Positions 8,713-16,526 of a stretch of 64,000 nucleotides of DNA are shown one piece after another (positions within the stretch are counted from its first letter, which is position 1; the number at the start of each line of letters is the position of its first letter). A program made the translations under genes and the position numbers. The notes under the pieces were generated by a model. The model saw only the letters and a list, made by a program, of their open reading frames with translations, had not been told where the DNA came from and did no database searches. The DNA is taken from positions 141,220 to 205,219 of the forward strand of contig NZ_CVSH01000052.1 of assembly GCF_001179965.1 (NCBI RefSeq), read 5' to 3'. The stretch comes from Candidatus Pelagibacter communis (lineage in GTDB: Bacteria > Pseudomonadota > Alphaproteobacteria > Pelagibacterales > Pelagibacteraceae).

Positions 8713-9487
8713 ATAAAATTACATTAATTATTTTTGTAATTAAATAATCTAAGTTTATAATATTTTTTTTTTTTAAAAAAAAGTCGTATTCAATCTGCAT
8801 TTTCCGTCTTTTCCAAAACGAAATAGATATTAAATTTGAGAAGGTTTTATCTAAATTAGCATTATGTACTCTCTTCATAGTTAATTTCTTTTGCAGTGAG
8901 ATCATATCAAATTGTGTGTGAGCAAATAATATTAATTTTATATCTATAGCTAAATAGTTCCAACAAAAAGGTTTTCCTTTCTTAAAAAATTTATAGAGTA
9001 TTTCTCTACTACAAGATATTGAGCTTGTTCCAAAAATTTGTGGCCAACTAACTAAAATTTTTTTAAATAAAATATTATCTTTGTAGAATTTAATTTTACT
9101 TTTTTTTTCGAAGGTATTTGAGAATAAGTAAGGAACATCTTGAACAATTTTATTTTTAGTTTGAACAAATATTTTTGATAAATTATTTAACTTTAAATTG
9201 GAGAATTTATCGTCCCCGTCTAAGAGACAAATATATTTTCCTTTTGACTTAAAAAATCCATATTGAATTTGATACATTTGATTTAAAACAGGAAATTTTC
9301 TAAACTTTTCTTTAATATGAAAATATTTTAATTTTTTTGTATTTTTATATTTATCTTTCGAAGGTCTTTTTGAAGTGTCAACAACAATTATCTCATAACT
9401 AGAGTAGTTTTGATTTAAGCAAGTTTTTATACATTCATTCAAGAACTTTGACTGATTATGAGTATTAATAATTATACTAAAGTCCAT
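8711..9487 (-). CDS. Glycosyltransferase family 2
   Basis: A 258-residue GT-A enzyme: FSIIINTHNQSKFLNECIKT at the N-terminus, NYSSYEIIVVDTSK, and CLLDGDDKFSNLKL near residue 93 holding the DGDD nucleotide-sugar motif. No membrane segment is evident. It lies beyond the 5S gene yet is clearly of the same functional class as the island upstream, and its stop codon overlaps the 5S 3' end, so variable gene content reaches both sides of the 5S gene. The acceptor and sugar are unknown. Confidence 0.82.
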   Translation of the reverse strand: MDFSIIINTHNQSKFLNECIKTCLNQNYSSYEIIVVDTSKRPSKDKYKNTKKLKYFHIKEKFRKFPVLNQMYQIQYGFFKSKGKYICLLDGDDKFSNLKLNNLSKIFVQTKNKIVQDVPYLFSNTFEKKSKIKFYKDNILFKKILVSWPQIFGTSSISCSREILYKFFKKGKPFCWNYLAIDIKLILFAHTQFDMISLQKKLTMKRVHNANLDKTFSNLISISFWKRRKMQIEYDFFLKKKNIINLDYLITKIINVIL

Positions 9488-9534
9488 TTGTTAAATTATT
9501 CAGTATTTTATATGCTGATGCAACAATTCTTTTA

Positions 9535-9563
9535 TTGACCAAATAAATTTAAATAAGTAAAAG
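9535..9563 (+). promoter_or_regulatory. Possible promoter of the rpmJ-pnt run
   Basis: TTGACC at 9535-9540 is followed after 17 bases by TAAAAG at 9558-9563. The first box is a good -35 match; the second is a weak -10. If used, the transcript would start only a few bases before the rpmJ ATG at 9574, giving a very short leader. This is the only sizeable non-coding gap (about 86 bases) before the operon. Confidence 0.3.
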
Positions 9564-9573
9564 TTCTGAAATT

Positions 9574-9699
9574 ATGAAAATAAAAAGTTCATTAAAATCA
9601 CTAAAATCGAGAGATCTTAACTCTAAATTAGTAAGAAGAAGAGGGCGAGTTTACATAATTAATAAAAAAAATCCAAAATTTAAAGCAAGACAAAAATAA
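9574..9699 (+). CDS. rpmJ: 50S ribosomal protein L36
   Basis: A 41-codon frame beginning [14 protein letters not shown] and ending NPKFKARQK, with a [12 protein letters not shown] core. This is the long, zinc-ligand-free form of L36 used by many proteobacteria, in which the Cys/His ligands are lost. It is a tiny basic component of the large subunit near the peptidyl-transferase centre. The stop codon (9697-9699) is followed directly by the ATG of the next gene at 9700, so the two are cotranscribed. Confidence 0.93.
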   Translation: MKIKSSLKSLKSRDLNSKLVRRRGRVYIINKKNPKFKARQK

Positions 9700-9810
9700 A
9701 TGGATAACGAGAGTCATAAAAAAACCTGGGACAATTTCACAAAATTTGTACTTTGGGGAACTATAGCTGTAATTGGTGTATTAGTTCTCATGGCAATTTT
9801 TTTATTGTAA
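9700..9810 (+). CDS. aa3-type cytochrome c oxidase subunit IV (36 residues)
   Basis: This very short frame encodes MDNESHKKTWDNFTKFVLWG followed by one hydrophobic helix ending in LMAIFLL. A short polar N-terminus with a TWxxF-type turn and a single membrane helix matches the bacterial aa3 oxidase subunit IV family (COX4_pro_2), a small accessory subunit of the terminal oxidase. In alphaproteobacteria this gene is commonly found just before the transhydrogenase genes, as here. It begins at the base after the rpmJ stop and ends 8 bases before pntAA. Confidence 0.82.
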   Translation: MDNESHKKTWDNFTKFVLWGTIAVIGVLVLMAIFLL

Positions 9811-9818
9811 AAAATTTC

Positions 9819-10907
9819 ATGATTGTAGGATCTATTTCAGAAAATAAAGACTTAGAAAAGAGAATTTCATTAGTACCAGACATAATTAAAAAATATAATA
9901 ATCTTGGACTAGAAGTGAATATAGTTAAAGGATATGGCGACCATATAGGTTTTAGCGATGATTCCTTTAAAAACGCTGGTGCCAAAATTCTTCAATCAAA
10001 AGAAGAAGTAATGAAAAATTCAAATATTTTAATTCAGTTAGACTTGATTAATGAAAATGATTTTTCAATTTTAAATAAAGAAAAAATTTTAATTGGCTCT
10101 CTAAACTATTCTCAAAATAAAGATAAAATTGAAAAATTAAAATCCAAAGGAGTAAATATATTTTCTTTAGAATTACTTCCAAGAATTACAAGAGCTCAAT
10201 CAATGGATATTTTATCATCCCAAGCAAATCTCGCAGGTTATAAAGCTGTGATTGAGGCATTTGCTTTTTTTGAAAAAGCGATTCCGATGATGATGACAGC
10301 AGCTGGAACTGTTCCCGCTGCAAAAGTTTTAGTGGTTGGTGCAGGTGTGGCTGGATTGCAAGCTGTTGCTACAGCAAAAAGAATGGGTGCAGTTGTTTTT
10401 GCAACCGATGTGAGAATGGCCTCTAAAGAACAAGTGGAGAGTTTAGGAGGCAAATTTTTAACCGTTGAGGGATCAGAAAACCTTGAGACGGAAGGTGGTT
10501 ATGCTAAAGAAGCGTCTGAAGATTTTAAAAAAAAACAAGAAGAACTTTTATCTGAAACTTTAAAGAAAATTGATATAGTTATTTGTACTGCTTTGATACC
10601 AGGAAAAAAGGCACCAATAATTCTTAAAGAGGGTATGATTGAAAATATGCAATCTGGTTCAGTTATTTATGACTTAGCTGCTATTCAAGGTGGAAATTCA
10701 GCATATACAAAAGTTGGTGAAATAATTGATAAAAATGGTGTTAAAATAATGGGAGAAAAAAATATACTAAATAAACTTCCAGTATCATCGTCAAATCTTT
10801 ATGCAAAAAATTTATTTAATTTTGTCTCAAATCTTTATGATAAAGAGAATAAGAAAATTAATATTAATTTAGATGATGAAATTATAAAAAATACATTGTT
10901 AAAATAA
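9819..10907 (+). CDS. pntAA: NAD(P) transhydrogenase subunit alpha, part 1 (dI domain)
   Basis: The soluble NAD(H)-binding domain of the proton-translocating transhydrogenase, which drives NADPH formation with the membrane potential. I chose the ATG at 9819 (MIVGSISENKDLEKRISLVP), giving 362 residues; upstream alternatives overlap the subunit IV gene. Motifs: RISLVPDIIKKY, PRITRAQSMDILSSQANLAG, the Rossmann site VLVVGAGVAGLQAVATAKRM near residue 170, and TALIPGKKAPIIL. The membrane part of alpha is a separate gene (pntAB) six bases downstream, giving the three-gene form usual in alphaproteobacteria. Confidence 0.96.
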   Translation: MIVGSISENKDLEKRISLVPDIIKKYNNLGLEVNIVKGYGDHIGFSDDSFKNAGAKILQSKEEVMKNSNILIQLDLINENDFSILNKEKILIGSLNYSQNKDKIEKLKSKGVNIFSLELLPRITRAQSMDILSSQANLAGYKAVIEAFAFFEKAIPMMMTAAGTVPAAKVLVVGAGVAGLQAVATAKRMGAVVFATDVRMASKEQVESLGGKFLTVEGSENLETEGGYAKEASEDFKKKQEELLSETLKKIDIVICTALIPGKKAPIILKEGMIENMQSGSVIYDLAAIQGGNSAYTKVGEIIDKNGVKIMGEKNILNKLPVSSSNLYAKNLFNFVSNLYDKENKKININLDDEIIKNTLLK

Positions 10908-10913
10908 GTTATT

Positions 10914-11222
10914 ATGGAAATAGATCCTTTTATATTCAGATTAAGTATATTTATTTTATCTATATTTGTGGGTTATTATGTTGTTTGGAGTGTTACTCCA
11001 TCTCTTCATACACCTTTAATGTCAGTAACAAATGCTATTTCATCAGTAATAATAGTAGGTGCTATAATTGCATCATTAGCTGGAAATTCTAACAAAGTTT
11101 TTGATACAGCCAGTATATTTGGCTATCTAGCTATAATTTTAGCAGCAGTAAATATTTTTGGTGGCTTTTTAGTAACTCAAAGAATGCTAGCAATGTACAA
11201 GAAGAAGAAAAAAGATAAATAA
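10914..11222 (+). CDS. pntAB: NAD(P) transhydrogenase subunit alpha, part 2 (membrane dII)
   Basis: A 102-residue protein with three to four hydrophobic helices, a conserved WSVTPSLHTPLMSVTNAISS segment near residue 25, and a lysine-rich tail (MYKKKKKDK). This is the alpha-side part of the proton channel of transhydrogenase. It sits between pntAA and pntB with gaps of 6 and 2 bases. The family match is strong because the HTPLMSVTNAIS helix is almost invariant. Confidence 0.95.
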   Translation: MEIDPFIFRLSIFILSIFVGYYVVWSVTPSLHTPLMSVTNAISSVIIVGAIIASLAGNSNKVFDTASIFGYLAIILAAVNIFGGFLVTQRMLAMYKKKKKDK

Positions 11223-11224
11223 TC

Positions 11225-12619
11225 ATGTCAGCAAATTTATTAGCAATTTTTTACTTAGTTTCCGGAGTATTATTTATTTTAGCTCTCAGAGGACTTTCAT
11301 CACCTGAAACATCAAGACAAGGTAACTTATACGGAATCATTGGAATGATTATTGCAATAAGTGTTACCGTTATCTCAGTAGGAAATTTCTCAATTGGATT
11401 TGTATATTTAATTATTTTTTTAATAGCAGGTGGAACACTAGGAGCATTTATTGCATTTAAAATTCCTATGACTGCTATGCCAGAATTGGTCGCAGGTTTT
11501 CATAGTTTGGTCGGTCTAGCAGCAGTGTTTGTTGCAATTTCTGCTTTTTTAAATCCTGAGATATTTAATCTTGGATATCCTGGAGATATAAAAATTGCAA
11601 GTTTAGTTGAAATGTCACTAGGTGCAGCAATTGGCGCAATTACATTTACCGGGTCAATTATAGCCTTTTTAAAACTAAGAGGAATAATGTCTGGTTCGCC
11701 AATCACATTTGTTGGGCAGCATATTTTAAATCTTGCATTAGGTATAATATTGATTGGATTGATATTCTATTTATGTAAAACTCAATCTGAAAATTTATTT
11801 TGGTCATTAATACTAATATCTTTTCTTGTTGGTATATTACTTATTATACCAATTGGAGGTGCTGATATGCCAGTCGTAATATCAATGCTAAATTCTTATT
11901 CTGGTTGGGCTGCTGCTGGAATTGGTTTTACTCTTGAAAATACAGCTTTAATTATCACAGGAGCCTTGGTTGGTTCATCAGGTGCAATTTTATCTTACAT
12001 AATGTGTAAAGGAATGAATAGATCGTTTTTCAATGTTATACTAGGAGGATGGGGAGCAACAGATGACACTTCAAGTAAAAAATCAAGTGAACAAAAACCT
12101 GTAAAAAGCGGCAATGCTGACGATGCCGCATTTTTAATGAAGAATGCATCATCAGTAATTATTGTTCCAGGTTATGGTATGGCAGTTGCCCAAGCACAAC
12201 ACGCACTTAAAGAAATGGTTGATTCACTTAAAAAAAATGGTGTTAAAGTTTCATATGCAATCCATCCAGTTGCAGGAAGAATGCCAGGACACATGAATGT
12301 TTTATTAGCTGAAGCAAACGTTCCTTATGATGAGGTTTTCGAACTTGAGGACATAAATAATGATTTTGCAAATTGTGACGTTGCATATGTAATAGGTGCC
12401 AATGATGTAACAAATCCTGTTGCTAAAACTGATCCACAAAGCCCAATTTACGGAATGCCAATTTTAGATGTTGAGAAATCAAAATCAGTATTATTTGTTA
12501 AAAGAAGTTTGTCACCAGGTTATGCTGGTATAGATAACGATTTATTTTATAGAGAAAATACATTAATGTTATTTGCTGACGCAAAAAAAATGACAGAAGA
12601 AATAACAAAAAACTTGTAG
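11225..12619 (+). CDS. pntB: NAD(P) transhydrogenase subunit beta
   Basis: A 464-residue inner-membrane protein: about eight to nine helices (residues 1-265 carry the beta part of the proton channel, including IGMIIAISVTVIS and GADMPVVISMLNSYSGWAAA), then the soluble NADP(H)-binding dIII domain with VIIVPGYGMAVAQAQHALKE, HPVAGRMPGHMNVLLAEANV, VIGANDVTNPVAKTDPQSPI and VKRSLSPGYAGIDNDLF. All are hallmark PntB motifs. It completes the pntAA-AB-B set, a main NADPH source that matters for an organism using transhydrogenation to feed biosynthesis. Confidence 0.97.
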   Translation: MSANLLAIFYLVSGVLFILALRGLSSPETSRQGNLYGIIGMIIAISVTVISVGNFSIGFVYLIIFLIAGGTLGAFIAFKIPMTAMPELVAGFHSLVGLAAVFVAISAFLNPEIFNLGYPGDIKIASLVEMSLGAAIGAITFTGSIIAFLKLRGIMSGSPITFVGQHILNLALGIILIGLIFYLCKTQSENLFWSLILISFLVGILLIIPIGGADMPVVISMLNSYSGWAAAGIGFTLENTALIITGALVGSSGAILSYIMCKGMNRSFFNVILGGWGATDDTSSKKSSEQKPVKSGNADDAAFLMKNASSVIIVPGYGMAVAQAQHALKEMVDSLKKNGVKVSYAIHPVAGRMPGHMNVLLAEANVPYDEVFELEDINNDFANCDVAYVIGANDVTNPVAKTDPQSPIYGMPILDVEKSKSVLFVKRSLSPGYAGIDNDLFYRENTLMLFADAKKMTEEITKNL

Positions 12620-12625
12620 GATAAA

Positions 12626-13324
12626 TTGATTACAAAAATATTTTGTGACATAGCAGAAATTAGCCAGATTAAAAAATTCAATAAAAAAAAAATTGTTAAA
12701 GGTTTTACTACTAATCCAAGCTTAATTAGAAAAGCTGGTGCTAGAGATTACAAATCCTATTGCAAGAAAATTTTAAAAGCTTGTCCTGAAAAACCAATAT
12801 CCTTTGAAGTCTTTGCAGATGATCATAAAAATATGATTAATCAAGCATATATACTAAACTCACTTGGGAAAAATGTTTATGTAAAAATACCCTTTTGTAA
12901 TTCAAAGGGCAATTTTTGTGGGAAAATTATTAAAGAATTAAATAAAAAAAATATAAAGCTAAATATTACAGCTGTCTATAGCTCATCACAAACAAAAAAA
13001 ATTTTAAAGAATATTAATAAAAAATCAAAGGTTATTATATCTATTTTTGCAGGTAGATCTGGTGATACTGGACTAGATCCAATTCCAGAATTTAAAAAAA
13101 GTTTATCTTTATGTAAAAATTATAAAAATGTTGAAATTTTATGGGCTAGTGTTAGAGAACCATATAATTTCACTCAAGCAAAGCAATTAAAATGCCATAT
13201 AATTACTGTACCACCATCAATAATAGAAAAAATAGAAAAATTTGGAAAAAGTTTTAAAGATTTAACGATTGAGACTGTAAGAAATTTTTTAATTGATAGT
13301 AGAAAATCAAATTTTAAAATTTAG
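12626..13324 (+). CDS. tal: Small transaldolase / fructose-6-phosphate aldolase family
   Basis: A 232-residue TIM-barrel enzyme of the TalC/Fsa type, moving a dihydroxyacetone unit between sugar phosphates. Seen: the N-terminal IFCDIAEISQIKKF, GFTTNPSLIRKAG near residue 26, SFEVFADD, the Schiff-base lysine segment VYVKIPF near residue 90, and NITAVYS. No ATG fits, so the start is a TTG at 12626, six bases after pntB. The C-terminal half is more divergent than usual (AGRSGDTGLDPIP, LWASVRE). With tkt at 20889 it provides the non-oxidative pentose-phosphate exchange. Confidence 0.85.
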   Translation: MITKIFCDIAEISQIKKFNKKKIVKGFTTNPSLIRKAGARDYKSYCKKILKACPEKPISFEVFADDHKNMINQAYILNSLGKNVYVKIPFCNSKGNFCGKIIKELNKKNIKLNITAVYSSSQTKKILKNINKKSKVIISIFAGRSGDTGLDPIPEFKKSLSLCKNYKNVEILWASVREPYNFTQAKQLKCHIITVPPSIIEKIEKFGKSFKDLTIETVRNFLIDSRKSNFKI

Positions 13325-13333
13325 CTTTCTAAA

Positions 13334-14596
13334 ATGAAAGATAGTAACATTTCAAAATATTATAAGACTTTATCAATATTTTTATTTTTATATTTATCTT
13401 TAGTTTTTGGTTTTTATATTGACGAGAATCTTAACTTCGGTGCTATAGGAGATTGGCTACATACAGACAAACCCGTTATTGAAGCTTTATCAGCAGACAT
13501 TAAAAAAACACTTTTAACTTATGAAAGTTTCGGTCACAGACATTCTCCATTATATTTAATTTTTTTAAGTTTTTTTCATAAATTAGGTCTTTCATTAGAC
13601 TCAATAAGATTTTTACACTTAAATCTATCAATTTTTCTAGTTTACTATTTTTATAAATGTTTAACTTTTAAATTTGAGAAAATAGATAAAAATTTACTTT
13701 TACTAATATCTTTTTCACTTTTTCTTTCACCAACATTTAGATCACTTTCAATTTGGCCCAGTACAAGAATAATTGGATTGATTTTTTTTGTAATATCGAT
13801 TTATGAGTTTTTGAAATACCAAAAATTTAGTAAAGAGAAATATATCTTTAAAAATTTATTATTTTTAATTTTATCTTCATATATAAGCCCAAATTTTTCA
13901 GTTTTCGTGATTTATTTTTTCTTTCATTACATCAAAAAAGAAAATTTAATGTTAATTATTAAATATCTTATTTTTTGTGGAATTTTGTCTTTACCCGCAT
14001 TTTACTATTTAATCATACTTGATATTAATTTCTTAACAGCTACTACTCCAGGTTCGTCAAATGAGGAAAAAATTGGATTGAGTCTAAACTTCGCAAATAA
14101 AATTTTAATAATTTCAAGTATAATTCTATTTCATTTATCACCGTTTTTATTAAATAAATCTATCTTTAGTGAATTTAAAAAAATTAAAAACTTAAACTTA
14201 TTTATCTTTTTAATAATATTTTTAATATGTTTATTTTATTTTAATTACGTTCCAAATTATACAGGTGGAGGAGTTTTTTTTCAAATTTCATATTATTTTT
14301 TTAATAATTATTATTTTTTTTATTTTATTAGCTTAGTATCAATATTTATTTTATGTTTTTTTTGTTACAAAAACCTAAATAATTTTTTAATATTTTCTAT
14401 TTTAATTATATCTAACATACAGAATACTATATATCATAAATACTACGACCCACTCATATTGATAATTTTTTTTACAATTATTTCAAACTATTTGGTTAAA
14501 AATTTTTTTATTAAAAAAAATAGCATTTATTATTTGTACACTTTTTATGTTGGTTTTATTTGTTTGAGGTTAGTTAAGAACTATTTTTTTGCCTAA
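13334..14596 (+). CDS. Polytopic membrane protein, possible GT-C-type glycosyltransferase
   Basis: A 420-residue, phenylalanine- and isoleucine-rich protein with about ten hydrophobic segments. After the first helix a loop reads GAIGDWLHTDKPVIEAL, and a second loop YESFGHRHSPLYLIFLSF precedes a helix; an acidic first loop followed by an (H/R)xSPLY loop is reminiscent of ArnT/PMT-like membrane glycosyltransferases. No decisive motif is visible, so function is unassigned. It starts 9 bases after the transaldolase gene and runs up to the convergent tRNA(fMet), with only 9 bases between. Confidence 0.68.
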   Translation: MKDSNISKYYKTLSIFLFLYLSLVFGFYIDENLNFGAIGDWLHTDKPVIEALSADIKKTLLTYESFGHRHSPLYLIFLSFFHKLGLSLDSIRFLHLNLSIFLVYYFYKCLTFKFEKIDKNLLLLISFSLFLSPTFRSLSIWPSTRIIGLIFFVISIYEFLKYQKFSKEKYIFKNLLFLILSSYISPNFSVFVIYFFFHYIKKENLMLIIKYLIFCGILSLPAFYYLIILDINFLTATTPGSSNEEKIGLSLNFANKILIISSIILFHLSPFLLNKSIFSEFKKIKNLNLFIFLIIFLICLFYFNYVPNYTGGGVFFQISYYFFNNYYFFYFISLVSIFILCFFCYKNLNNFLIFSILIISNIQNTIYHKYYDPLILIIFFTIISNYLVKNFFIKKNSIYYLYTFYVGFICLRLVKNYFFA

Positions 14597-14605
14597 AATT
14601 TAAAT

Positions 14606-14682
<77 letters not shown>

Positions 14683-14685
14683 GTA

Positions 14686-14880
14686 TTAGATTCTATTTTT
14701 AAGCTTATTAAGCTTTTTAACTCTTTTTATATTTTCTTGAAGTATTCTTTTTTTTTTTTCAGATGGTTTCTCATAAGTATCTTTCAATCTTATTATTTTG
14801 AAAAAACCATCTCTCTGAAGTTTTCTTTTCAAAACTCGAAGAGCTTGCTCAACATTATTATCTTTTACTTCTATTTTAAT
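14686..14880 (-). CDS. rpsU: 30S ribosomal protein S21, apparent ATT start
   Basis: Core residues VKDNNVEQALRVLKRKLQRD and YEKPSEKKKR identify S21, a small basic protein needed for initiation on the 30S subunit. Upstream of the core there is no ATG or GTG in frame. A TTG at 14892 would give 68 residues, but it lies directly on the GGAGG at 14886-14890. The ATT at 14880 is five bases after that Shine-Dalgarno and aligns with the Met of alphaproteobacterial S21 proteins that begin MQVLVRDNNVDQAL. I therefore favour ATT (64 residues). The product assignment is much surer than the start. Confidence 0.9.
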   Translation of the reverse strand: MKIEVKDNNVEQALRVLKRKLQRDGFFKIIRLKDTYEKPSEKKKRILQENIKRVKKLNKLKNRI

Positions 14881-14885
14881 AACTA

Positions 14886-14890
14886 CCTCC
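14886..14890 (-). promoter_or_regulatory. Strong Shine-Dalgarno of rpsU that decides its start
   Basis: On the minus strand the sequence reads TTGGAGGTAGTTATTAAAATA. The GGAGG is an unusually good ribosome-binding site for this A+T-rich genome. Spacing to the in-frame ATT is five bases, ideal for initiation, whereas the TTG overlaps its first G and has no usable site of its own upstream. Confidence 0.6.
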
Positions 14891-14927
14891 AAAAAAAATG
14901 TTTATTAACACTTTAAAAATTTATTGT

Positions 14928-15515
14928 CTATAAAATTTGTTTATCACTCTTTGCTTGTTTTGCTTTTTCTTTCTCACGTTTTTCTCTTTTAATACGTCTT
15001 TCAGCTTTTTCTAGGGCCAAGACCAAATCTTTTTGAGAAAATAAGTTTATGGAAACTGGGTCTTTAGGATTTAAATTATTAAAGTTCCAGTAACTTTTAT
15101 TTCTTATAGATGTGACTGAATTTTTAGTTATACCTACTAACTTTGCAATTTGAGAGTCTTTTAATTGTGAATGATTTTTTAAAAGCCACAAAGCTGAATC
15201 TGGTTTATCTTGTCTTTTAGATAATGGAACATATTTTTTCGTTTTTTCTGATTGGCCAGAAATTTCAATATCACTAATTTTTATTTCCAATGGCCTGTTT
15301 TCGTCTTCTGATGATAAATTAATTTCCTCTCGAGTTAATTGCCCGGCCATAATAGGGTTGTAGGGTTTTATACCTTTGGCAACCTCTCCGTCAGCAATAC
15401 CTTGAACTTCTACCTCATGAAGATTACAAAAATTTGCAATTTGCTTAAAAGTTAATGTTGTGTTTTCAACCAGCCAAACAGCCGTAGCCATCGGCATTAA
15501 AAGTCCGTTTGTCAT
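14928..15515 (-). CDS. trcR: DUF1013 family protein, TrcR-like cell-cycle regulator
   Basis: A 195-residue protein opening LLMPMATAVWLVENTTLTFK with IANFCNLHEVEVQGIADGEV, then GIKPYNPIMAGQLTREEI, then a second helix-turn-helix-like segment, ALWLLKNHSQLKDSQIAKLV followed by GITKNSVTSIRN. This is the alphaproteobacterial DUF1013 family, which includes the Caulobacter transcriptional regulator TrcR. Both segments look like winged or simple helix-turn-helix modules. The C-terminus is a lysine/glutamate-rich helix (RRIKREKREKEKAKQAK). It overlaps the rpmE stop by one base, so the two are coupled. Confidence 0.85.
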   Translation of the reverse strand: MTNGLLMPMATAVWLVENTTLTFKQIANFCNLHEVEVQGIADGEVAKGIKPYNPIMAGQLTREEINLSSEDENRPLEIKISDIEISGQSEKTKKYVPLSKRQDKPDSALWLLKNHSQLKDSQIAKLVGITKNSVTSIRNKSYWNFNNLNPKDPVSINLFSQKDLVLALEKAERRIKREKREKEKAKQAKSDKQIL

Positions 15516-15742
15516 TATTTTTTATCAGATCTAAAGTTTTGGAATTTTTTATTAAACTTACTTACTCTTCCTTTATCTAAAATTTTTTGTTTTCCACCTG
15601 TCCATGCAGAGTGAGATTTTGGATCTATCTCTAATTTAAGTATATCTCCTTCCTTACCCCAAGTTGATTTAGTTTCAAATTGTGATCCATCAGTCATTTC
15701 AACTTTAATTTTATGGTATTTTGGATGTATATCTTTTTTCAT
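15515..15742 (-). CDS. rpmE: 50S ribosomal protein L31
   Basis: A 75-residue protein beginning [20 protein letters not shown] with [20 protein letters not shown] and [15 protein letters not shown]. This is the type A L31 without the zinc-binding CxxC, as in other alphaproteobacteria. It sits on the central protuberance and bridges the subunits. The ATG at 15742 lies 35 bases after the suhB stop. rpmE and trcR are neighbours in many alphaproteobacteria. Confidence 0.96.
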   Translation of the reverse strand: MKKDIHPKYHKIKVEMTDGSQFETKSTWGKEGDILKLEIDPKSHSAWTGGKQKILDKGRVSKFNKKFQNFRSDKK

Positions 15743-15777
15743 ACCGAGACTTATAACAAATGATTTTTATAAAACAA

Positions 15778-16518
15778 TTAAAACTTATCTAAAATTTTAA
15801 CCATTTTTTCATTAATACTTGGATTAGATGTAATAACTTCAATATCATTAATTTTTTTAATATCTGCCTTATTAACTACACCACCAGCTTCTTGGATTAA
15901 TAAAATCCCTGGAGCAATATCCCAAATGTTTAAGTTTTCTTGAAAAAATCCATCAAATCTTCCTGATGCCACGTATGCGAGATCTAAAGCTGCGCTTCCT
16001 GTATTTCTTTTAGCAAGCTCAACATTTCTAAATTTTTTACCATTTGATGCAAACAAACATTCATTCAAATCTTTTTTTTTTGAAACCCTTATTCTTTTAT
16101 TATTTAAATATGATCCATTATTCTTTTCTGAGAAAAACATTTCATCTTTTATAGGATCAAAAACTAAACCAGATTTTATAACTCCATGAGATTTTAAAGC
16201 TATACAAATGGAAAAATGAGGAATACCATGAAAAAGGTTTGATGTTCCATCAATGGGATCAATAATCCATATATTTTCCTCATCAGTATTTTTTGTAAAC
16301 CCAGTCTCTTCACTAATAATACAATAATTTTTTTTTGCTTTTAAAAGCTCCTCTATTAAAATTTTTTCAACTTTTTTGTCTGCGTTTGTTACAAAATCTG
16401 AAGGACCTTTCTTAGATACTTGTAGATTTTCTATTTCACCAAAATCTCTAATTAGTGATTTCGATGCTTTTTCACAAGCTTTAATCATAATATTTAAGTT
16501 AGGCGAAATAGAATTCAT
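15778..16518 (-). CDS. suhB: Inositol-monophosphatase family phosphatase
   Basis: A 246-residue Mg-dependent, Li-sensitive-type phosphatase. Metal-site motifs are intact: SDFVTNADKKVEK, IISEETG, WIIDPIDGTSNLFHGIPHF near residue 81 (the WxDPxDGTxN signature) and WDIAPGILLIQEAGG near residue 198. The substrate may be inositol-1-phosphate or another phosphomonoester; SuhB also acts in rRNA antitermination in E. coli, which would suit a gene next to efp and ribosomal protein genes, but that role is inference. It lies 8 bases after efp on the same strand. Confidence 0.92.
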   Translation of the reverse strand: MNSISPNLNIMIKACEKASKSLIRDFGEIENLQVSKKGPSDFVTNADKKVEKILIEELLKAKKNYCIISEETGFTKNTDEENIWIIDPIDGTSNLFHGIPHFSICIALKSHGVIKSGLVFDPIKDEMFFSEKNNGSYLNNKRIRVSKKKDLNECLFASNGKKFRNVELAKRNTGSAALDLAYVASGRFDGFFQENLNIWDIAPGILLIQEAGGVVNKADIKKINDIEVITSNPSINEKMVKILDKF

Positions 16519-16526
16519 TTTATTTA

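Noticed and set aside
8716..8742. Terminator after 5S rRNA
   Set aside because: The inverted repeat is six A:T-rich pairs with a large loop inside a coding region and without a following T run.
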